Source of the DNA: CAYFSC01 sp964345695
GTDB lineage: Bacteria > Bacteroidota > Rhodothermia > Rhodothermales > Salinibacteraceae
Direction of reading: 5' to 3'
DNA length: 15,010 nucleotides
NCBI GenBank assembly: GCA_964345695.1
Contig: CAYFSC010000068.1
Coordinates: 1 to 15,010 of the forward strand
Positions 14,919 through 15,010 of the stretch are shown here, one piece after another. Position numbers and translations under genes: made by a program. Every line of letters starts with the position of its first letter. The stretch's first letter is position 1. Below the pieces are notes generated by a model that saw only the letters and a list, made by a program, of their open reading frames with translations, had not been told where the DNA came from and searched no databases.

Positions 14919-14957
14919 GACGAAGCGTACCACAGTCGATGAAAGTCCTCCAGGCCG

Positions 14958-15010
14958 TTACGTGGTGGGGACGTCCGTCTGAGGGCTCGGCAGACGCACG
15001 TACACCGTCG
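14958..15010 (-). CDS. C-terminal end of a gene cut by the window edge, probably a kinase
   Basis: Read leftward from the window edge, the frame gives TVYVRLPSPQTDVPTT and then TAA at 14958-14960. The segment TVYVRLP matches the last strand of histidine kinase ATPase domains, which often end in a phrase like GSTFYVRLP. The tail DVPTT also resembles the end of the next kinase (GTPTT). Only 16 complete codons are visible, so the family call is tentative. It ends 39 bases before the start of the downstream kinase on the same strand, so it probably belongs to the same operon. Confidence 0.45.
   Translation of the reverse strand, partial: TVYVRLPSPQTDVPTT

Noticed and set aside
13578..14942. 454-codon open frame antisense to the histidine kinase
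   Set aside because: The opposite strand carries all kinase boxes; this translation is His/Arg/Val-rich without motifs.
1..15010. CRISPR array, tRNA, rRNA, transposase, phage or toxin-antitoxin genes
   Set aside because: No regularly spaced direct repeats with unique spacers, no tRNA-like folds or CCA ends, and no protein motifs of mobile elements were found on either strand.

Overview
The window looks like a chromosomal segment from a GC-rich, probably halophilic member of the Rhodothermota/Bacteroidota, such as Salinibacter or a close relative. The evidence is high GC, proteins rich in Asp and Glu, weak or absent Shine-Dalgarno sequences, and two upstream sites resembling the Bacteroidota promoter (TTTG, then TAnnTTTG). 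The taxonomic call is inference; no rRNA or marker gene is present. The segment is mostly housekeeping and signalling genes. There is no tRNA, rRNA, CRISPR array, transposase or phage module. One 100-base run of N (5666-5765) is an assembly gap.

Layout. At 36-971 (minus) lies an orphan coiled-coil protein with a very acidic tail. It is divergent from a complete phosphoenolpyruvate carboxylase (1239-4073, plus). Next comes a 172-residue protein (4256-4774) that reads as an AAA+ ATPase domain with its catalytic residues replaced. A lemA gene (4997-5602) and a TPM-domain membrane protein (5799-6590) follow, with the assembly gap between them. Then come a small TPR protein (6651-6977), an exported four-LysM/RlpA-like cell-wall protein (7094-8287), a CPBP intramembrane protease (8459-9202) and the HtpX membrane metalloprotease (9591-10412). 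Most of this plus-strand block concerns envelope maintenance and membrane-protein quality control.

From 10501 to the right edge everything is on the minus strand and concerns signal transduction. In transcription order there is the C-terminal end of a probable histidine kinase (cut by the window edge), a two-TM PAS histidine kinase (13164-14918), a stand-alone Rcp/CheY-type receiver whose start overlaps the kinase stop (12698-13183), and a receiver-PAS-sigma54 activator (10501-12513). A large heptamer-based hairpin at 10415-10481 separates this cluster from the convergent htpX.

Most worth a second look: the pseudo-AAA+ protein; the PEP carboxylase with two of the four E. coli aspartate-inhibitor ligands substituted; two related GC-rich minisatellites in opposite orientation in intergenic DNA; the heptamer hairpin; and the compact kinase/receiver/sigma54-activator cluster. 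I did not find a clearly new multi-gene system.
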